This document shows, piece after piece, positions 16,206 to 24,588 of a stretch of 64,000 nucleotides of DNA (position 1 is the stretch's first letter; each line of letters begins with the position of its first letter). The DNA lies in the NCBI GenBank assembly GCA_016218045.1, contig JACRFB010000013.1:62001-126000 (forward strand), written 5' to 3'. The notes beneath the pieces are model-generated. The model was not told the DNA's origin. It saw only the letters and a program-made list of their open reading frames with translations, and searched no databases. Source of the stretch: Ignavibacteriota bacterium (GTDB taxonomy: Bacteria > Bacteroidota > Ignavibacteria > SZUA-365). Both the position numbers and the translations under genes were made by a program.

Positions 16206-18536
16206 TCATTGAATCCTGTATCCCGGCTTCAACTTCCGCCACGTGTTGTAGTCGACAAACGACTGTCCCGTCCAATAGCGGATCCCGCGCAGGAACTCCT
16301 CTTTCTCATCCCCTCGAGGCCAAGGTTTTCGCTCGATGATGAAGCCTCTGCGGTTGTCGTATTGCGACGACGTCCTCACTTTCATTGGTCGTAACGACCA
16401 GTCGAGATCAAAATCGATCCAGGCCCATTCTCCCGCGTACGACGGTGCATCGTCGGGTATCATCACACTGAACAGTTTTATCGTGATGGTGCTGTCGGTT
16501 CTGTTTGCAACAATAGCGTAGGGAATCCGCCCATCCCCTACAACCCGCGCGAGTGTGGTTTGTGGTAGCAGGAGATACGCATCCTCCCGGTTCCGCCGTA
16601 ATACCGGCCAGATGAGGTCGTGTGAGAGCGTTTGTGGGCAGGTACCGTTGATACTATCGGGATCGAGCACGGCAACGATTGCGCCCTCGAAGCCGTTGTG
16701 CTGACCTGCAAGCACGATTTTTCCGCTCCTGCCGCGACGCGGAGGGAGCACGATGTAATTTCGTATCGCTCCGATATGGATATACCTGCCCTGCACATTC
16801 AACGCGGTGTCCATAAGCGTCAGCGCATGAGGATAGTAGTTTTTTCCCACGTTCACGAGAACACTCTTCTGTCCGGTGGATTTCAGCATCCCATCCCATA
16901 GGTGTGTTATCGTTACCGGATCTTCGCGGTAATCACCTTCCTTGGTGCGCACTCCGAAAAAGAGATCGCGTTTCCACCGCACCGTGCCGTCGCTATTGTA
17001 ACACGTCAGCCATTCCGAACGACCGCGCTGAAGCCCGTATGTACTGGTCAGAACCTCGTTTCTTCCATCATCATCGAGATCCACGCACCGTGCATACATC
17101 GTGTCGACGCTATGCACGATGGTTTCCTCCGTCAGTCCCCTGCGGGACACTTTCGTGGGATACCCCGCCGGTGCGCGCCAGAGTTCTTTCCCGTTTTTAT
17201 TCCAGACGACAAACTCGTTTTCCATCAGGGTTGTCCTGTATGGATTCGTATCGAGGTCCACATTGAAGATGTACCACGCTGCAACGGTGCAGAGCAGCAG
17301 CATGGTGGATACGATCGCGAGGACGGTGGCGTGTCTTCGTGCGGCGCGACCCGCGCGTTCCGCAACACTCCGCGTCCGGATGTCGATCACGGCCCGGCTG
17401 TTGTACACATCGGCGAGTTCCCGCGCGGGATACAGGCGCGCGTGCCGCTGCGGGTGCAGCGTCTGCAATGTGTCGAGGCGCGCCTGCGCAATTGCCTCGT
17501 TCGCCTTGGGCAGCACAAGGGCCTGATACGGAGAGTAGTGCAGCAGCTCCGCCTTGCGCGCGATGTGTTCCTCGTCGAGTGCGATCGTGTTTCCGTCGCG
17601 TGTGATACGGCCTGTGAAAAGCACCCCCGCGCGCAACTGCACGTGATTGCGGCGGTGAATCTCCTCGCTCCATGCGGCGAGCATTCCCGCGGCGGCGCCA
17701 AGCCCGACGGAACGACCGACGAGACGCAGGTCGCCGTTCGAACTCGCAATGTCGACGATCAGTCGCCCGCCATCCGTATGCCGTTCGAATTGCGCCAGTG
17801 TCGCACGCATGGCCGCGAGTGCCGCTGTTACTTCGTCGAACGTCTCCGGTGTCGCCTGCTGCGCGTCCGCGAAACGCAGCACATCTTGTTCCTCGCCGCC
17901 TGTCGCCCGACGCATGCGCACATGCAACTGCCCTATCGCGCCGAAGGGGTGGAAGTCGCGTATCTCTCCTTCCGTGAGATCGTGTTCCAGGAGGGGAATG
18001 AACACGGTATCGGCGGCCGCTTGTACCTGGGCGTCCCATTCGTCCGCGATCCTGCGATACTCCTCGGCGCGTGTGTCAGTCTGTGCCTCAAGCCGTGTGA
18101 TGTATTCCTCGAGCCGTTCACGTTCGGTGCCTCCCTCACGTCCAGTGACGGCATCTACGGCGTTACCACTCTCCACCTCGCCCAGCCAGGCAAGGACGCT
18201 TCTCTGCAGATACACCAGACGTGCGTCCGCGCGTGATACATCGGCCGCGTCGAAGGCGTCCGGCACTGCGGATACGGCGCGCCGCACGGTGTCATGCAAC
18301 TGTGCTGGAAACGACGGCGGACAGCCAATGGCGGTCAGTGCCGGGATCACTTCAAACAGTTGTGCGGTGGCCTCGAGGATGAAGCTCCGCGCCCGCGCGC
18401 CGTGCGCGGGTGCGAGAATACGATCGATCCAGTCGTGCAGAATCAGCGCGCGATTGCGCGGGCTGTGCTGCAGGTACAGCAACTGCTCCCTGATGTGCTG
18501 CTGCTCGTGATGCAGTTCCGCGGTTGTGAGTGGCAT
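16206..18536 (-). CDS. Membrane protein with Lon-protease-like domain and FG-GAP-like exodomain, copy 1 (776 aa)
   Basis: Tandem paralogue of the downstream gene with the same order of parts. The N-terminal helical domain (TTAELHHEQQHIREQLLYLQ, HSPRNRALILHDW) runs to about residue 170 with a coiled-coil-like stretch near 135-170. The Lon-like domain spans about 260-385: VGRS276-VGLGAAAG, FTGRITRDGNTIALD, ARK328-AELL and LVLPKANEA. The presumptive catalytic Ser and Lys are 52 residues apart in both copies. A transmembrane helix lies at about 403-424. The exodomain has CVDLDDDGRNEVLTSTYG (FG-GAP-like) and further beta-propeller-type strands. The orientation puts the protease-like part in the cytoplasm and the propeller outside. 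It starts 6 bp after the zinc-finger gene. A proteolytic signalling role is inferred from these domains. Confidence 0.72.
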   Translation of the reverse strand: MPLTTAELHHEQQHIREQLLYLQHSPRNRALILHDWIDRILAPAHGARARSFILEATAQLFEVIPALTAIGCPPSFPAQLHDTVRRAVSAVPDAFDAADVSRADARLVYLQRSVLAWLGEVESGNAVDAVTGREGGTERERLEEYITRLEAQTDTRAEEYRRIADEWDAQVQAAADTVFIPLLEHDLTEGEIRDFHPFGAIGQLHVRMRRATGGEEQDVLRFADAQQATPETFDEVTAALAAMRATLAQFERHTDGGRLIVDIASSNGDLRLVGRSVGLGAAAGMLAAWSEEIHRRNHVQLRAGVLFTGRITRDGNTIALDEEHIARKAELLHYSPYQALVLPKANEAIAQARLDTLQTLHPQRHARLYPARELADVYNSRAVIDIRTRSVAERAGRAARRHATVLAIVSTMLLLCTVAAWYIFNVDLDTNPYRTTLMENEFVVWNKNGKELWRAPAGYPTKVSRRGLTEETIVHSVDTMYARCVDLDDDGRNEVLTSTYGLQRGRSEWLTCYNSDGTVRWKRDLFFGVRTKEGDYREDPVTITHLWDGMLKSTGQKSVLVNVGKNYYPHALTLMDTALNVQGRYIHIGAIRNYIVLPPRRGRSGKIVLAGQHNGFEGAIVAVLDPDSINGTCPQTLSHDLIWPVLRRNREDAYLLLPQTTLARVVGDGRIPYAIVANRTDSTITIKLFSVMIPDDAPSYAGEWAWIDFDLDWSLRPMKVRTSSQYDNRRGFIIERKPWPRGDEKEEFLRGIRYWTGQSFVDYNTWRKLKPGYRIQ

Positions 18537-18542
18537 GTGTCG

Positions 18543-19400
18543 TCAGTACACCGTCAGGTGACCTCCCTTCGTGAGTGTCGCCGCGGGCAACATCGCCTCA
18601 CCTTGGGTGAATGGTACCAGATGCCTGCCGCCGTCGGGAGTTTCCACCAACAGGGCGTGATCGTCCACGGCCGCGTCCGCGCCGCGGTGCCGTATGCGTA
18701 GTGTGCCCGCCGCTTCACCCGCGCTTGTTTCGAGCGTGCTTCCGTCGTCGAGCGACAGGATACCGGTCAACTCGCCCGCCTCCATGCGCCCACGTGCCCG
18801 CTGCGCGTGCAGCCGTGCAACACCACCGGTCAACGTCGATGCGGACGAGTGGGGCAGCCGTACCTCGCCCGTCGCGTCGGTGATATACATCCCGCGGCCA
18901 CCGCTGAATTCCAGCACGACATCCGACATGTAGACCTCGTAATCGGAGACGATCTGAAGAATGGTCCCGTGTTCGACATTGTCGGCCATGATGCGGAGCA
19001 ACGTCGATTCGTCGCCGGTGGCAAGTGTTTGAATGGCGACAAAGCGCGGCTTCCGATCCACATCCTGCGCGGCGAGGGCGATGGTGGGCGGTGGAGCGCC
19101 GTGTATTGTACGCCTGCGCTGCACCGGCAGCATTTCTAACGTGGTGGCATGCGACTGCGGCGTAATGGCCCCGATGGCCTCCAGTTCTGCGAATACTGCT
19201 GCCGGCGGTTCCTGCGCGAGTGTCTCGCTCAGCGCCGCGTGAGCGGCGCGAAATACGTCGGCCGTCTCGGCACAGAACGAGCACTCCGCAAGATGCGCGC
19301 GTACGAGACCGGACTGTTCCGAGTCGGAGATACCCAGCACAAAACGCTCGATCTCGCGTTCGGGAGGATGTTCGGAGGGTTGTGAATGTGTATGTGTCAT
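18543..19400 (-). CDS. Soluble anti-sigma-like zinc-finger protein (285 aa)
   Basis: The N-terminal 60 residues hold an HxxxCxxC zinc-binding motif (H36-L-A-E-C40-S-F-C43) as in ZAS/zf-HC2 anti-sigma factors, with the typical preceding acidic helix (EREIERFVLGI). Unlike most ZAS proteins there is no transmembrane helix. After a linker, residues about 105-285 are beta-strand-rich (LLRIMADNVEHGTILQIVSD, LSLDDGSTLETSAG) without a catalytic motif. The gene lies 6 bp upstream of the Lon/FG-GAP pair and 59 bp after the helical gene at 19460, so it probably couples a transcription-related regulator to those membrane proteins. The binding partner is inferred from gene order only. Confidence 0.65.
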   Translation of the reverse strand: MTHTHSQPSEHPPEREIERFVLGISDSEQSGLVRAHLAECSFCAETADVFRAAHAALSETLAQEPPAAVFAELEAIGAITPQSHATTLEMLPVQRRRTIHGAPPPTIALAAQDVDRKPRFVAIQTLATGDESTLLRIMADNVEHGTILQIVSDYEVYMSDVVLEFSGGRGMYITDATGEVRLPHSSASTLTGGVARLHAQRARGRMEAGELTGILSLDDGSTLETSAGEAAGTLRIRHRGADAAVDDHALLVETPDGGRHLVPFTQGEAMLPAATLTKGGHLTVY

Positions 19401-19459
19401 GGCTGTCTGTTTCTTTGTACCGTCATGTCGAGCCCGTTGCCGAAAAACTTTTCAAAATG

Positions 19460-20527
19460 TCACGGGAGAAGGTGATCCCTGCCCACACGGAAGAGATATT
19501 CCACCTTCGACCGCCAGAGGTCGCGGTATTCGATGTAGGAATCCGTGCCGAATGCGGCATGGTAGTAATCGTACAAGGCTCTGCATTCGCCGTCGGCCAT
19601 GTCCTCGAACACGCGGCGCATCATCAGGCGCAGCGCCCCCGCCCGCTCGCGCGGCACACTGCCGCGTTGTGTGTAGCGCAGGAGTATTTCGCCCACATGT
19701 TCCACCGCGCGATCCACGCGGCGCTGCACCCCTTCACGCTCCATTGACACGGTGGTCGGATCGTTCACCTGCTCGACAGCGGGTTTGTGCAGAGCGTGGA
19801 AATCGCGCAGTAGCGCGGCAAGCCCCAGCAGCGGATACAGACGCCGGTATTCCGTCTGCGCCGAAAAAATATCGAACACCGCGTCCACCAGATGTGACGC
19901 GGCGTCACCCGCACGTCCTCTTTCCGCAAGCAGCCGCAGAAGTTCGTCACCGGGCATCTCCGCCCTTTCACGGAGCGGAATGTGTGCGTTGACGCGTAAC
20001 ACAAGCAGCCCGTGTACACTGTGCACAAGTGTATAGCCGCCTGATCCTTTCACATGCCGCAGGATGTTGCGCAGCAGGCGCCGGAAGTCCGGATCCAGCT
20101 CGCCGTAGATTTCGGGAATTGTTTGTGACACTTTTTTACTCACCACCATGCGCAGCGCAATAGCCGCTTCTTCCGCGGTACATAACGACGGATCGGCGAA
20201 GCGCTGGCGCAGAAAGGTCCGCAGCTCGTAACAGCTTTCCCCGTCGCGCGGAAGAAAGAGGTCAGTGATACAGCGCCACGCGAAACTCTCCGTCGAATAC
20301 TCCGCGAGCGAAAAGTGCCGCAGGTGCCGCGTGTGGAACGAGGTGATGAGCGACTTCGCAAGCGCGTGACACGTATGCGCAAGCCGCGCGATGTCGCGGT
20401 CTCGTGCGCGGTCGGTCAGCAGTAGGACGATGAGTTCCTTAATGTCCACGGGCGGCTCGGACGGTGAAGGTGTCCCGTTGTCGATGTCAATCGACGTAAT
20501 AGTACGCGACGACGCGGAGAGGCGCAA
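19460..20527 (-). CDS. Unrecognised helical protein, possible divergent sigma-like regulator (up to 355 aa)
   Basis: I do not recognise this protein. It is almost entirely helical, with no membrane segment or signal peptide. The segment from about residue 45 to 125 (STESFAWRCITDLFLPRDGE, then YELRTFLRQRF) and the C-terminal IEYRDLWRSKVEYLFR loosely recall the spacing of sigma regions 2 and 4, but no diagnostic motif is present. It is the first gene of the run that includes the zinc-finger anti-sigma-like gene, which is where a sigma factor would be expected. The longest reading starts at TTG 20527 without a ribosome site; GTG at 20449 (VDIKELIVLL) is an equally plausible start. A DNA-binding or regulatory function remains a guess. 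Confidence 0.55.
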   Translation of the reverse strand: MRLSASSRTITSIDIDNGTPSPSEPPVDIKELIVLLLTDRARDRDIARLAHTCHALAKSLITSFHTRHLRHFSLAEYSTESFAWRCITDLFLPRDGESCYELRTFLRQRFADPSLCTAEEAAIALRMVVSKKVSQTIPEIYGELDPDFRRLLRNILRHVKGSGGYTLVHSVHGLLVLRVNAHIPLRERAEMPGDELLRLLAERGRAGDAASHLVDAVFDIFSAQTEYRRLYPLLGLAALLRDFHALHKPAVEQVNDPTTVSMEREGVQRRVDRAVEHVGEILLRYTQRGSVPRERAGALRLMMRRVFEDMADGECRALYDYYHAAFGTDSYIEYRDLWRSKVEYLFRVGRDHLLP

Positions 20528-20704
20528 GTGGGATGTGAGGTCCGCCGCAGCGACGCCCTCCGGTCGGTGGATTTTCTGCAGGGGTCACCGCATGAAGGTA
20601 TGGTAGGGAAAGAGATATCGTGCGCTTGCGCACATATCGCATGCGGCGGAGTCTGCCTGACCGGCTTCCGACGCGGTTTCCGACACACTCACCATCGCAA
20701 ATTC

Positions 20705-20995
20705 ATGGAATCGTTCCTGCACGGAATACTCGAGGAAATCCTCGAGATCATGTTTGTGGATAACCACATCGAGATCGGCAGCGAAGACGGTCTTCAGTAC
20801 TGCGAGCTTGCGCTCACTACCTCACGCGACTCTCTCCGCACCGCCATCATCAGCGGCACACACCGACTGCCTGCCGGCGAGTACCGCGTCCGGAAAAGCA
20901 GTACCGTCTTCCTTGCAGACTCGACCAATCGCAACAACTTCCGCAACGCCTACGTCGCCGCGGCCTACGATGTTGAGGCGTTGTTGAGGCGGTGA
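20705..20995 (+). CDS. Small hypothetical protein (96 aa)
   Basis: Short protein of unknown function, divergent from the operon at 20527. I use ATG 20705 because the sequence from MESFLHGILEEILEIMFVDN onward has a regular helix-then-strand pattern, while the upstream in-frame extension is Cys/His-rich and looks non-coding. The sequence has no signal peptide or metal motif and ends in VEALLRR. It may be a small cytoplasmic partner of the neighbouring regulatory locus, but only proximity suggests this. Confidence 0.45.
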   Translation: MESFLHGILEEILEIMFVDNHIEIGSEDGLQYCELALTTSRDSLRTAIISGTHRLPAGEYRVRKSSTVFLADSTNRNNFRNAYVAAAYDVEALLRR

Positions 20996-21517
20996 AGGGG
21001 GATATCCACTCTTATATCGGCTTTCCTCGAATGTGGAATCAGGCCGAGAATCGTGTGGTGAAACCTAGCGAGAGCGGAATCGATTGCATTCCGTGATTTA
21101 ATCGTAGTGAAACACGCGATCCCCAACGGGTGGAGATCTTTGCAATCCCACAGGAAACTCGTAGGAGTCATAATGTTTTTTTTAATCGGCATTTCGGAGG
21201 TATCAACAAATATTTTCACCGAACACAGGAAAATCTCTGCAGGAAGATGTCCTTGCACCTACCATATCCAAAAGATTGAGGACGACAACTTTGTCACACC
21301 TATTCGTGTTACCTGACTCACTTGCCCTAAAATGATCTGTATGTAAATATTGAATGCAAGTACGACAATACTCGTCATCAACGCCAAGGATCACATGACA
21401 CGGAGCCATGTCACGCGAACAACTCAATCCAGAAATGGTCACGTAGGACGCGTTAACCGTATCGCGCTCGTTCAATCAATCATCCACGTAAATAACCACA
21501 TTCAATGGAATCTCAAC
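20996..21517. other. Intergenic region without recognised gene
   Basis: About 520 bp, AT-richer than its surroundings. Short reading frames exist on both strands, but none has a ribosome site, signal peptide or family resemblance. I found no tRNA-like TPsiC motif and no terminator hairpin with a T-run. Confidence 0.5.
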
Positions 21518-22408
21518 ATGCGAAAATTTCATTTCACTATCCTCATTCTAGCCCTTTCTACCATAGCCGCACACGCTCGCATTCGATGGGTCGATGGTAA
21601 AGGTGGTACTGCACCTGATGGGTTCCCTAAATACCACACGATTCATGATGCCATATCTGCATCTAACGACACGCAGCCACCATCCGTCCCGATTGATACA
21701 GTGAGGATCCTGCCGGGCATATATTCTGAATCAATCACAATAGATAAAAATGTAATTGTGCAAGGTGGCGGCTTTCAGAATACTACGATTACGAGCGATG
21801 AAGAATATACCGTAACGATGAAAACCGGAAAACTGATGTGGGTAAAGATATCAAATACTGCTGGAAGCGGAGTACATATGATGGGTGGTATTCTGACTAA
21901 CTCGGTGGTAATGAACTGTGCAATTTCCGGGGTCGTCTTTGAGGGTGTTGCCAAGGCATATTTCACAATCAGCTTGATGAACGGCGGTGCGGGATTTCTC
22001 CAAAAACACAGTAGTCCAGAATGTTTCATTCTCGGATGCATTTCTTACAAGAACTATTGTGGATGGAAGCAGGAATATGCCGGCGGTCCAATTCATTTTC
22101 AGTATTCTTGTAATTACGGAAATACAGTTGAAAAAGAATACTCCGGGTGGAGCTATTCCTATTATTATGACAACAATGAGAACAGCGATCCCTTGTTCTC
22201 CTCTGATGGAAGTCTTAGGCCTGGGAATGCAAAATTGTACGGGAAGGGGCCGGGAGGGCTTGTCGATTGGGATGGATCCTTGTGCGATATGGGATATTAT
22301 GGTGGCCTAGACGCACCGCTCCTTCCCTACGTAGATCTTCCAGGTTCCATCAAACTCAATACTGATGGCACGATTCAATTCGAAATGTCCGGTCGGGTCG
22401 GATATTAA
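21518..22408 (+). CDS. Secreted right-handed beta-helix-like protein (296 aa)
   Basis: Exported protein; ATG 21518 gives a clear signal peptide (MRKFHFTILILALSTIAAHA). The mature part begins with IRWVDGKGG and YHTIHDAISA, which is typical of pectate-lyase-like beta-helix proteins that open with a 'time/index' segment. Ladder-like strands follow (TVRILPGIYSESITIDKNVI, VQGGGFQNTTITSDEEYTV). The C-terminal part is rich in Tyr, Gly and Asn. There is no obvious T9SS sorting domain, and the next gene, 24 bp downstream, does have one, so the pair may be exported or act together. No catalytic residues can be assigned. The region is more AT-rich than neighbouring housekeeping genes. Confidence 0.6.
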   Translation: MRKFHFTILILALSTIAAHARIRWVDGKGGTAPDGFPKYHTIHDAISASNDTQPPSVPIDTVRILPGIYSESITIDKNVIVQGGGFQNTTITSDEEYTVTMKTGKLMWVKISNTAGSGVHMMGGILTNSVVMNCAISGVVFEGVAKAYFTISLMNGGAGFLQKHSSPECFILGCISYKNYCGWKQEYAGGPIHFQYSCNYGNTVEKEYSGWSYSYYYDNNENSDPLFSSDGSLRPGNAKLYGKGPGGLVDWDGSLCDMGYYGGLDAPLLPYVDLPGSIKLNTDGTIQFEMSGRVGY

Positions 22409-22432
22409 AAACGCGAAAATAGGACGGCTAAC

Positions 22433-23572
22433 ATGAGACTAACACCTCTCCTTCTGACATGCATCGCGTTAACTATAGCGCATGCTCAAAAACAAACCAT
22501 AGACTCTGCAGAGTATTTTATCGGCCGCGATCCCGGCGAGGGACTGGGCATGCATCTCAGGATTCAAAGCGGTGACGCGACAGCACAGATCGACTGGCAA
22601 AACAGCGGAATTCCATTAATTAGCTCCAAAGACCTAGTGTACGTAAGAGTCAAGAGTTCCGGCTTCATCGACGTCAACGGCAATCCCGTTAGAGGAATGT
22701 GGAGTTTACCGGTGGGGATCAAGTTGCCTTCTACTAAGTATCATGGTGGCTCGTATATTGGCACTGCTGCAGTCATGAATGCTGAGATCCGCATCTTCCG
22801 ACCAGGCTTGGGATATCCACTGAAAAAACTGGTTGTACCGTCTGACGGTGCTTTTGATCAGGTCGTCGAACAGCTTCGTGTACGACTTCCGGTAGACAGC
22901 CTACAAGACGGTGACACGCTCATGGTCCGTTTGCAAGGTAAGGATGAAGTATGGGGAGAATGGAAACAGTTCGCTGTTCGCCGGGAGCATCTTCGACTCG
23001 CCAAACCGTACAATCTCAATGTCACGAAAACATCTTCAAATATTCCGTCTGCACACCTGGATTGGGAATGCACTACAAGTGGTTCACTTGGGTTTGCAAT
23101 AGAACGGCGCCGATCTACAGATAGCTGGACAGAGGTTGCCCGAGTATCTGTCAATAATACCAACTACACCGATAGCATAGGATTACTGTTGGGAGAAAAT
23201 TACTGCTGGCGCGTTCGTTCGGTCGGTATTACAACTGTGATGACCTCGGAGCCTTCGGAGGAAAGGTGCCTCACAATTCTCCAATCGAATACGCCTGAAC
23301 CTGCATTTGCACTCGCCCTCGCACAGAACCATCCGAATCCCTTTCCATACACAACAACGCTTCCCTTCCTGCTCGATGCATCGGACCGTGTGACGCTTAC
23401 CGTACACGATGCACTCGGCCGCGAGATAACCCGACTTCTTGCCAATGAGCAGCGCTCTCCCGGCCACCATGCCGTGACCTTCGATGGATCCGCACTCCCA
23501 CCCGGCGTGTATACGTACAGGTTAGCCACACCTGCGGGTGTCTTGTCGAAGACCATGGTCATCACACGATGA
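22433..23572 (+). CDS. T9SS-secreted protein with fibronectin III-like domain (379 aa)
   Basis: Signal peptide at residues 1-18 (LLLTCIALTIAHA). The first 185 residues are a beta-rich domain of unknown family (ERDPGE-like start, IDSAEYFIGRDPGEG). A fibronectin type III-like domain lies at about 190-275 (NVTKTSSNIPSAHLDWECTT, YCWRVRSVG). The C-terminal type A sorting domain is unmistakable: LAQNHPNPFPYTTTLPFLLD, then VHDALGREI and PPGVYTYRL. Such domains are cleaved during type IX secretion. It follows the beta-helix gene by 24 bp and may share its transcript. A GC-rich hairpin lies 79 bp beyond the stop. Confidence 0.75.
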   Translation: MRLTPLLLTCIALTIAHAQKQTIDSAEYFIGRDPGEGLGMHLRIQSGDATAQIDWQNSGIPLISSKDLVYVRVKSSGFIDVNGNPVRGMWSLPVGIKLPSTKYHGGSYIGTAAVMNAEIRIFRPGLGYPLKKLVVPSDGAFDQVVEQLRVRLPVDSLQDGDTLMVRLQGKDEVWGEWKQFAVRREHLRLAKPYNLNVTKTSSNIPSAHLDWECTTSGSLGFAIERRRSTDSWTEVARVSVNNTNYTDSIGLLLGENYCWRVRSVGITTVMTSEPSEERCLTILQSNTPEPAFALALAQNHPNPFPYTTTLPFLLDASDRVTLTVHDALGREITRLLANEQRSPGHHAVTFDGSALPPGVYTYRLATPAGVLSKTMVITR

Positions 23573-23650
23573 CACACTGATTTCCTACCGAAGGGGGCCG
23601 CGGGGGACGAATGACGACCGCGCCTCGGGACACTCCTTGTACTTGACCGA

Positions 23651-23672
23651 GAGGCCGCATACGTGCGGCCTC
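23651..23672 (+). terminator. GC-rich hairpin, possible terminator
   Basis: A 9-bp perfect stem GAGGCCGCA / TGCGGCCTC with a TACG tetraloop lies downstream of the T9SS gene. It is followed only by a weak T-containing stretch (CTTCGTTG), so termination would be inefficient. Confidence 0.45.
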
Positions 23673-23892
23673 CTTCGTTGTATGGCTGCGACCGAAGAAA
23701 TCCTCCAGCGGCACGCGGGGCCGGTTTGTACAGGAGGAACGGAGGAAACGGAGGTTTGACGAACGCGCGGTGAGGAGCGATTGCCAGGTGTTGAGCCGTT
23801 CCCACGGGGCCGAGTTCAAGGACATGGAGTGATTATCCCCGCAGCGGAGCGCCATGCCGCCGGCACAAATTCACACGCCCCCGGCAACTGAG

Positions 23893-24249
23893 GAGATGTC
23901 CTCTGTAAGGAGTGAATCACCTGCGGAACAGATGGAACTGGCTGCATAGGGCGGTGAAATATCGGTGGATGGGGATGAAATGCCACTGGAACGACTCGAA
24001 ATGCCCGCGGAAAGCGCTGAAACGCCGGCGGTACATGATGAAATGCCTCCGGAACGAATCGAAATGCATGCGGAACGCGCTGAAACGCCCGCGGCACAGG
24101 ATGAAATGCCTCTGGAACGAATCGAAAAGCATGCGGAACGCGCTGAAACGTCCGCGGCACTCGATGAAATGCCTCCGGAACGCGGTGAAATGACTCCGGA
24201 ACTGATTGAATCGTCACGGGAACCGACTGGAACGCTCGCGGCATCGGAC
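23893..24249. repeat. 21-bp tandem array (17 units, 63-bp higher order)
   Basis: Seventeen contiguous 21-bp units fit GAAAYGCCnnCGGAACGnnnn. The most regular part is 23977-24207, where units alternate in threes (endings near CTC/ATC, GCT and GAT), giving a 63-bp superunit. Because 21 is divisible by three, several frames are open. The plus frame from 23965 reads as an acidic repeat (EMPPERIEMHAERAETPA) and a minus frame reads as RVPHAFRFVPEAFH repeats. No ribosome site, signal peptide or known domain supports either frame. It may be a minisatellite or a repeat-protein gene. Confidence 0.85.
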
Positions 24250-24339
24250 GAATTGCAGGGGAGGGACAAATAACGACATGGAGGACTGTCGAAATGCAAA
24301 AAACGCTGTCGGCTATTTCAACATATCTACGGTGATTTT

Positions 24340-24382
24340 GCTGTTATTGCGCCGTTTTTCGCAATGTTTTTGCAAAAACAGC
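24340..24382. promoter_or_regulatory. Nested palindromes upstream of hypothetical gene
   Basis: TGTTTTTGCAAAAACA (24365-24380) is a perfect 16-bp palindrome. It is adjoined by ATTGCG / CGCAAT (24346-24351, 24360-24365), and the whole is enclosed by GCTGTT / AACAGC (24340-24345, 24377-24382). It may be an operator for the gene at 24589. Confidence 0.3.
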
Positions 24383-24588
24383 GCGGGGTGTCTCCACGTC
24401 CCGGTACTCACAGAAAAAAACTGAAAATAATTTCAAAAATCCGGGAACATTATTCGAGTTCGGCGCATATAAAGGGAAATCGCGCCTGAATGACAGTGAG
24501 AAAGGGCGCGATTCCTTCGGTGAGACCATTCCCACGGCCGTGGATGGACATACAGTATCTCCCACTTTTCTCCAGAAGGATTACCACA

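Noticed and set aside
20965-21316. Short frames of 69-97 residues on both strands
   Set aside because: No ribosome site, signal sequence or family pattern; they occur in an AT-rich intergenic stretch.
20995-21520. tRNA gene
   Set aside because: No GTTCGA-type TPsiC arm with matching acceptor and anticodon stems was found here or elsewhere in the window.
23893-24249. CRISPR array
   Set aside because: Units are contiguous 21-mers with no unique spacers and no cas genes nearby, so this is a tandem repeat.
24490-24588. Upstream extension of the 257-residue gene
   Set aside because: The ATG at 24589 has a strong AGAAGGA at ideal distance, and the family starts near it.
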